A stretch of DNA of 5,482 bases from an uncultured Alphaproteobacteria bacterium (GTDB lineage: Bacteria > Pseudomonadota > Alphaproteobacteria > HIMB59 > GCA-002718135). This document shows positions 1-5,482 of the stretch, piece by piece. Under the pieces are notes generated by a model. It had not been told where the DNA came from. It saw only the letters and a program-made list of their open reading frames with translations, and made no database searches. Positions within the stretch are counted from its first letter, which is position 1. The number at the start of each line of letters is the position of its first letter. The translations under genes and the position numbers were made by a program. The DNA lies in assembly GCA_902519435.1 (NCBI GenBank), contig CABYKC010000021.1, positions 5,001-10,482 of the forward strand, in the 5' to 3' direction.

Positions 1-621
<621 letters not shown>

Positions 622-626
622 GCAAT

Positions 627-653
627 TACGTACAGAGAAAAATTTTGTACGTA
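627..653 (-). other. Hairpin just upstream of 23S in the pre-rRNA
   Basis: Perfect 7-bp arms TACGTAC (627-633) and GTACGTA (647-653) enclose a 13-nt loop. The hairpin lies 5 nt upstream of the estimated 23S 5' end. A second, AT-only inverted repeat (659-681, one bulged base) lies next to it. In the transcript these would fold as local structures in the tRNA-Ala to 23S spacer. A role in 23S maturation is inference. The classical 23S processing stem needs a 3' partner that is outside the window. Confidence 0.5.
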
Positions 654-704
654 TTTTAATCAAATAAAAATTTATTTTGATCAGTTATTAAAATTCATAT
701 TAAC

Positions 705-717
705 GATTTAAAGAAAA
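705..717 (-). promoter_or_regulatory. Possible boxA-like element in the tRNA-Ala/23S spacer
   Basis: The minus strand reads TTTTCTTTAAATC, which resembles the core CTTTAA of the antitermination boxA (consensus TGCTCTTTAACA). A boxA in the 16S-23S spacer is known in other bacteria. Here the 5' half of the consensus is poorly matched and the region is AT-rich, so a chance match is quite possible. Confidence 0.25.
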
Positions 718-738
718 AATAAGATCTACTAGAATACA

Positions 739-814
739 TGGTGGAGGATAGCGGGATCGAACCGCTGACCTCCTGAATGCAAATCAGGCGCTCTCCCAGC
801 TGAGCTAATCCCCC
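739..814 (-). tRNA. tRNA-Ala (anticodon TGC)
   Basis: A 76-nt cloverleaf on the minus strand with an encoded CCA end (739-741). The acceptor stem GGGGGAT/ATCCTCC contains the G3-U70 wobble that is the alanine identity element. The anticodon stem CCTGA/TCAGG closes the loop TTTGCAT, giving anticodon TGC. The T-arm carries GGTTCGATCCC. It lies between tRNA-Ile (6 nt upstream) and 23S (about 117 nt downstream), the standard Ile-Ala spacer order of alphaproteobacterial rRNA operons, and is presumably released from the rRNA precursor by RNase P and other RNases. Confidence 0.98.
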
Positions 815-820
815 TGTTAT

Positions 821-897
821 TGGTGGGCCGAGGAAGACTTGAACTTCCGACCTCACGCTTATCAAGCGCGCGCTCTAACCAACTGAGCTACCAGCCC
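821..897 (-). tRNA. tRNA-Ile (anticodon GAT)
   Basis: A 77-nt cloverleaf on the minus strand with an encoded CCA end (821-823). The acceptor stem GGGCTGG pairs with TCGGCCC, including two G-U pairs. The D-arm contains TAGCTCAGTTGGTTAGAGC, the anticodon loop is TTGATAA with anticodon GAT, and the T-arm is GGAAGTTCAAGTCTTCC. It is the first tRNA in the 16S-23S spacer and is followed by tRNA-Ala after only 6 nt, so the two are almost certainly cut from one precursor. Confidence 0.98.
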
Positions 898-933
898 AAT
901 ATAATTAAATAAGCACTCAGTACTAGCTAATAA

Positions 934-961
934 TTTAAAGAGATAGATAGACAACAACCCG
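934..961 (-). other. 3' arm of the 16S pre-rRNA processing stem
   Basis: This 28-nt spacer segment is complementary to the leader segment at 2596-2623. By hand I count 24 Watson-Crick pairs, 3 G-U pairs and a single C-C mismatch. The two arms lie either side of the whole 16S gene and would form the long duplex that RNase III cuts to release precursor 16S, as is known for bacterial rRNA operons. The pairing is seen directly in the sequence. Cleavage by RNase III is inferred from that precedent. Confidence 0.8.
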
Positions 962-983
962 GATAATTAGCGAACTAATTATC
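962..983 (-). other. UUCG-capped hairpin just after 16S
   Basis: Perfect 9-bp arms (962-970 and 975-983) enclose a 4-nt loop that reads UUCG in the transcript. It lies about 11 nt beyond the 16S 3' end and directly inside the 16S processing stem. The closing pair is G-C rather than the extra-stable C(UUCG)G arrangement. There is no U-tract, so it is not a terminator. It probably folds as part of the pre-16S 3' trailer. Confidence 0.6.
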
Positions 984-994
984 GATATCCTTAG

Positions 995-2481
<1,487 letters not shown>

Positions 2482-2518
2482 AGTAAATTTGACCTAAGTC
2501 AAAAATTACGGAACGTCC

Positions 2519-2576
2519 GTTAAAGCGGAATACTTATGTATTAACAAAAGTATTTGTTGATACGTATTCCATTAAC
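2519..2576 (-). other. Large hairpin in the 16S leader
   Basis: An imperfect inverted repeat: GGAATAC (2527-2533) pairs with GTATTCC (2564-2570), and GTATTAACAAA (2538-2548) pairs with TTTGTTGATAC (2553-2563) with one wobble. That leaves a 4-nt bulge (2534-2537) and a 4-nt loop. GTTAA (2519-2523) and TTAAC (2572-2576) can extend the base. This gives about 18-23 bp in the pre-16S leader, between the processing-stem arm and the mature 5' end. It is likely removed during 5' maturation. Any further role is unknown. Confidence 0.65.
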
Positions 2577-2595
2577 TTTCGTAAAATTTAAATTA

Positions 2596-2623
2596 CGAAT
2601 TGTTGTCTACGTATCTCTTTAAA
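2596..2623 (-). other. 5' arm of the 16S pre-rRNA processing stem
   Basis: Partner of the spacer segment at 934-961, forming a near-perfect 28-bp duplex around 16S. The core blocks in the transcript are TTTAAAGAGATA and TAGACAACAA. It lies about 115 nt upstream of the mature 16S 5' end and 10 nt downstream of the boxA, a placement like that in the well-studied E. coli leader. Confidence 0.8.
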
Positions 2624-2633
2624 ATCTTATTAA

Positions 2634-2647
2634 CAAATTAAAGAGCA
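2634..2647 (-). promoter_or_regulatory. boxA antitermination element of the rRNA leader
   Basis: The minus strand reads TGCTCTTTAATTTG, matching the first ten bases of the bacterial rrn boxA consensus TGCTCTTTAACA. It lies in the leader about 58 nt downstream of the predicted transcription start and upstream of the 16S processing stem. In other bacteria this RNA element binds NusB-NusE (S10) and keeps RNA polymerase from terminating within the untranslated rRNA operon. The match and position are seen. The function is inferred from the family. Confidence 0.75.
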
Positions 2648-2686
2648 TACAAAACTCTAAAATTAAATAAATAATAGAGAATTGTT

Positions 2687-2703
2687 CTTTTCTCAAAGAA
2701 AAG
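2687..2703 (-). promoter_or_regulatory. Short hairpin at the 5' end of the rRNA leader (boxB-like position)
   Basis: Perfect 7-bp arms CTTTTCT and AGAAAAG enclose a 3-nt loop. The hairpin begins within a few nucleotides of the predicted transcription start and lies upstream of boxA. The order hairpin-then-boxA matches the boxB-boxA order of rrn antitermination leaders, but there is no sequence consensus to confirm this. It could instead protect the 5' end of the transcript. Confidence 0.4.
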
Positions 2704-2711
2704 AGTATGTG

Positions 2712-2740
2712 CCTATAATAGTATAAAAATTCCTTGTCAA
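2712..2740 (-). promoter_or_regulatory. Sigma70-type promoter of the rRNA operon
   Basis: On the minus strand a perfect -35 box TTGACA (2740-2735) is followed by a 17-bp spacer and a -10 candidate TATAGG (2717-2712). The predicted start is near 2705, giving a leader of about 224 nt before 16S. Upstream lies an A/T tract, partly the U-tract of the tRNA-fMet terminator, which could act as an UP element. The -35 and spacing are strong. The -10 matches TATAAT at four of six positions, and overlapping AT-rich hexamers nearby make its exact register uncertain. Confidence 0.7.
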
Positions 2741-2752
2741 ATCATAAAAAAT

Positions 2753-2777
2753 AAAAAAAAACCCCACATTTCTGGGG
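2753..2777 (-). terminator. Rho-independent terminator of tRNA-fMet
   Basis: On the minus strand the stem CCCCA (2777-2773) / TGGGG (2766-2762) with a 6-nt loop is followed directly by nine T (2761-2753). It lies about 56 nt beyond the tRNA-fMet 3' end and 12 nt before the rRNA -35 box. It should therefore end the tRNA transcript and insulate the rRNA promoter from read-through. Confidence 0.85.
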
Positions 2778-2833
2778 ATATTAATGTATAACAATATTTA
2801 TAATAATGAAAAAATAAGAATCTATATCAAAAT

Positions 2834-2910
<77 letters not shown>

Positions 2911-2919
2911 ATAAAAAAT

Positions 2920-2925
2920 ATCATA
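2920..2925 (-). promoter_or_regulatory. Possible -10 box for tRNA-fMet
   Basis: The minus strand reads TATGAT, five of six bases of the sigma70 -10 consensus, ending 9 nt before the tRNA 5' end. No convincing -35 lies at the right distance and the region is nearly all A and T, so this is a weak assignment. The whole 54-bp gap (2911-2964) must hold control signals for both the tRNA and the divergent exporter gene. Confidence 0.3.
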
Positions 2926-2964
2926 TATTATTTATTAGAATATATATAAAGAACAAATTCACAA

Positions 2965-4650
2965 ATGTTTAAAAGATTAACTTATAATTTACTATTATTA
3001 AGCGAAATTTTCAACTTCTCTAAATATCATTCTGTTATAATAATTATATTATCCACAATATCTGCATTTCTAAATTCTGTTTTAACATTAAGTCTTTTTC
3101 CCTTAGTAAGAGAATTGGGAAAGGAAAGAATTGAAAATAGAATTTTAGTTTTTTACGACAATTTATTAAATTATTTTAATTTTGAAAATAGCTTAAATTT
3201 AATTCTTTTATTTATGGTTGTATCAGTTTTATTGAACGCAATCGTACTTTTAAGCATAGATTATTACATAAGTAATATAACTACTAGATTAAATATAAAA
3301 ATCAAAAAAAATTATTTTAACTCTATTTTAAAATCAAATTGGAATTTTTTTTTAGAAAAGAAACCTGGAGAAATGGTAAATTCTTTATTTGAAGAAACAA
3401 ATAAGACAATAACATGTTATCGAGATTTATTAGAATTAATTGTTTTTTTTGTACAACTTGTAATTTTTATCCTTTTGTCATTTTATATCTCTTTTTTTGT
3501 AACAATTTTTAGTATTATTTCTGGAATAATAATAATATTTATTTTTTTATCATGGTCTTCAAAAGCAAAAAATGCTGGATACAATTTTAATGAGATTTAT
3601 AAAAATTTTTACTCAGGTGTTTTAGAGGCAATTAAAAATATTAAAACCTCAAAAGCAACAGGTAAGACTAATAAGATTATTTACCTCTTTGAAAATTATT
3701 TTAATAATTTTAGAAAAACAGACTACAAAATGCATATTGTACTTTCAATTCCCAAAAGATTTTCGGAGCCATTATTAGTTGTCATGTTATGTCTTTTGGT
3801 AGTCTATATAGTTGAAAGGAAAATATTAAATATACAAGAATTTATTCCATTAATTTATTTATTTATTAGAATTACCTCTGCATTTTCTAATCTACAAGGT
3901 AAATTTCAATCAATAAAAAAAACTGAGCCTTTTTATACTTCATATAAAAGAAATTTAACTACTTCAATAAATATGAAAGAGGAAAATAAAGGCAATGAAA
4001 AATTTTCTTTCAAAGAAAAAATTATTATTGAAAATTTAAATTTTAAGTACAAAAATAATTTAATTTTTAAAGATTTTTCTTGTACTTTATATAAAAATAA
4101 AATTAATATAATTACTGGTCCTTCTGGAAGAGGTAAAACAACACTAATTGATATTTTAGCAAGATTGCAAAGTATTTCGGATGGTACAGTTAAAATTGAC
4201 AAAACTGAATTGAAAAATTTTGAATTAAATAATTACAGAAATAATTTAGCGTATGTTACTCAAGAAAGTTTTTTTTACAATGATTCTATTATAAACAATT
4301 TAACTTTAGATCAAAATAAAATTGATCAAAAAATAATTCAATCATCATTAGAAGTTTCATGCTGTTCTGAATTTATAAATAATTTAGAAAATGGTTTGAA
4401 TGAAGTTATTGGAGAAAATGGTTCTAAATTGTCAGTCGGTCAAAAACAAAGATTATCAATAGCTAGAGCTTTAATTTTGGAACCAAAGATATTACTTTTA
4501 GATGAAGCTACAGCATCTTTAAATAATAATATAAAAAAACAACTTCTAGAAAACCTCAAAAAAACTACTTTAAATAAAAGCATGACTATAATAGCTACAA
4601 CTCATGACATAATTTGGAATGATTTTGCAGATAATGTTATTAATATTTAA
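2965..4650 (+). CDS. ABC exporter, fused permease and ATPase (MsbA/PglK-type)
   Basis: A 561-aa inner-membrane half-transporter, expected to work as a homodimer. Residues 1-315 hold about six membrane segments (near 23-48, 77-98, 156-176, 177-197, 269-283, 293-310). Residues 353-561 form a nucleotide-binding domain: A-loop Tyr362, Walker A GPSGRGKTT (385-393), Q-loop Gln433, signature LSVGQ (489-493), Walker B ILLLD with catalytic Glu514, and H-loop His547. The D-loop reads SLN, with Asn520 where Asp is usual. The length fits lipid or lipid-linked glycan flippases of the MsbA/PglK class, but protein or peptide exporters look alike, so the substrate is unknown. The putative glycosyltransferase next door favours a glycan. 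The ATG at 2965 is the first in frame and gives a natural N-terminus. No Shine-Dalgarno is visible, although the 16S anti-SD is intact. Confidence 0.93.
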   Translation: MFKRLTYNLLLLSEIFNFSKYHSVIIIILSTISAFLNSVLTLSLFPLVRELGKERIENRILVFYDNLLNYFNFENSLNLILLFMVVSVLLNAIVLLSIDYYISNITTRLNIKIKKNYFNSILKSNWNFFLEKKPGEMVNSLFEETNKTITCYRDLLELIVFFVQLVIFILLSFYISFFVTIFSIISGIIIIFIFLSWSSKAKNAGYNFNEIYKNFYSGVLEAIKNIKTSKATGKTNKIIYLFENYFNNFRKTDYKMHIVLSIPKRFSEPLLVVMLCLLVVYIVERKILNIQEFIPLIYLFIRITSAFSNLQGKFQSIKKTEPFYTSYKRNLTTSINMKEENKGNEKFSFKEKIIIENLNFKYKNNLIFKDFSCTLYKNKINIITGPSGRGKTTLIDILARLQSISDGTVKIDKTELKNFELNNYRNNLAYVTQESFFYNDSIINNLTLDQNKIDQKIIQSSLEVSCCSEFINNLENGLNEVIGENGSKLSVGQKQRLSIARALILEPKILLLDEATASLNNNIKKQLLENLKKTTLNKSMTIIATTHDIIWNDFADNVINI

Positions 4651-5482
4651 TAAAATTTTCATCTAATTTTTTCGAAAAATTTAAATAACTTAATTTAATT
4701 ATTTTTATTAAATTTTCATCCAAATCAATTAAACCGTTATTATACAAATTTTTAATTAATAAAAATTGTGTCAGGGGATTCTGCTTAACAAACATTTCTT
4801 CAATTTTCAAATTTTTGTATTTTTTTACTTGATAATCTTTCTCATAATATTTGTTTTCAATATTGATAAAAAATGAAAAGTTGTAAAGTTTTATAAATTT
4901 GGGCTGATAAATTAATAAGTCAAGAATACATGACTGTAGCATATTAAGTTGATTGTATATACCCATATTAAATGAATGGATTTTTCTTGTTTGTAAATTT
5001 TGATTAGATATTTTTTTTGAGTTTTTAAATATTACAAATTTTGTTTGATAAGAATTTAAAAAATTAAAATTTTTAAGAGTTGATGATTTAGTATGATTGA
5101 AATAAACAATATCAATTTTCTTAAATATATTTTTATTATTTCTTACATTAAATCTTATAATGATATCAAAATCATTTAGATTGACCTTATATTTTGTATT
5201 TGCAGGTCCTATTATTGCAATTCTTTTTGCTTTTACAAATTTTAAAAAATTTTCATTTTCTTTTGTGTAATTAATATTTTCAAAAAATTCTTTTATTTGT
5301 TTTTTTTTATTTGATTTGTCTATTAAAAAAAAAGTATTTGTTATTTTTTTATTATAAGTATCATTGTTACTGCTATCAATCTTTAAAATTACTTGTTGAA
5401 TTTTTAAGAATATATATGAAGAAATTTCATTTTCTTTTATACTTATAAAAAAAAGATAAATTATTTTCCAACCATAAATATT
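4640..5482 (-). CDS. Putative glycosyltransferase, sialyltransferase (GT29)-like; N-terminus beyond the right edge
   Basis: Read on the minus strand, this frame has no stop from the right edge to TAA at 4640-4642, giving 280 visible residues. The only ATG in it (4966) falls mid-protein, so the real start lies outside the window. Visible residues 86-112 contain KRIAIIGPA, then FDIIIRFN. This glycine-turn plus D-x-I-I-R-F-N pattern recalls sialyl motif L of GT29-type proteins. It is followed by MGIYNQLNMLQSCILDLL (173-190) and a C-terminal NPLTQFLLIKNLYNNGLI (235-252), a block I associate with small marine surface-polysaccharide proteins. The ~85 residues before the motif are Lys/Asn/Ile-rich and unassigned. 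It converges on the ABC exporter gene with an 11-bp overlap. That this is a coding gene is likely. The GT29-like assignment is from remembered motifs and less certain. Confidence 0.72.
   Translation of the reverse strand, partial: NIYGWKIIYLFFISIKENEISSYIFLKIQQVILKIDSSNNDTYNKKITNTFFLIDKSNKKKQIKEFFENINYTKENENFLKFVKAKRIAIIGPANTKYKVNLNDFDIIIRFNVRNNKNIFKKIDIVYFNHTKSSTLKNFNFLNSYQTKFVIFKNSKKISNQNLQTRKIHSFNMGIYNQLNMLQSCILDLLIYQPKFIKLYNFSFFINIENKYYEKDYQVKKYKNLKIEEMFVKQNPLTQFLLIKNLYNNGLIDLDENLIKIIKLSYLNFSKKLDENFIKY

Noticed and set aside
3933..4202. Minus-strand open frame of 89 codons
   Set aside because: It lies inside the ABC exporter gene opposite the Walker A region, whose plus-strand frame has clear motifs. 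It is a shadow frame.
4665..4681. AT-only inverted repeat (7-bp arms) near the convergent gene ends as a bidirectional terminator
   Set aside because: It is inside the coding region of the putative glycosyltransferase, has almost no G-C pairs, and such repeats are expected by chance in DNA this AT-rich.
3345..5333. Homopolymer runs of 8-9 T or A (for example 3345-3353, 3443-3450, 4269-4276, 5300-5308, 5325-5333) as phase-variation switches
   Set aside because: Runs of this length are common in coding DNA of this base composition and both frames are intact. There is no sign of selection for a slippage site. Read-level length variation would be needed to revive the idea.

Overview
The window comes from an AT-rich alphaproteobacterium. 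The 16S rRNA has the short alphaproteobacterial form, and the operon carries tRNA-Ile(GAT) and tRNA-Ala(TGC) in its spacer. The protein genes use very AT-rich codons, with many Lys, Asn, Ile and Phe residues. This fits a streamlined marine lineage such as SAR11/Pelagibacterales or another low-GC marine group. I cannot fix the lineage without a 16S comparison.

Positions 1-2910 are entirely RNA genes and their control elements, all on the minus strand, so transcription runs right to left. In transcription order they are: initiator tRNA-Met with its own rho-independent terminator; a sigma70-type rRNA promoter about 12 bp beyond the terminator; a leader of about 224 nt with a short hairpin, a boxA and a large hairpin; 16S; a spacer holding tRNA-Ile and tRNA-Ala; and the first ~620 nt of 23S, which runs off the left edge. 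The leader and the spacer carry complementary 28-nt arms that form the 16S precursor-processing stem. A tRNA-fMet gene just upstream of 16S is unusual, because in most alphaproteobacteria it follows 5S.

Positions 2911-5482 are protein-coding. Divergent from tRNA-fMet, after only 54 bp, is a complete fused permease-ATPase ABC exporter of 561 aa. Tail to tail with it, overlapping by 11 bp, is a minus-strand gene open from its stop at 4640 to the right edge, with 280 residues visible. Its central motif resembles sialyltransferase (GT29)-like proteins. The exporter and putative glycosyltransferase suggest the edge of a surface-polysaccharide island abutting the rRNA operon. That recalls the hypervariable region known to sit at the rRNA locus in SAR11 genomes, but here it lies on the 16S side.

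I see no mobile element, CRISPR array, integrase or clearly new system. The most notable points are the tRNA-fMet position and its altered anticodon stem, the compact terminator-promoter arrangement, the processing structures, and the putative glycosyltransferase frame continuing far beyond its only visible ATG.
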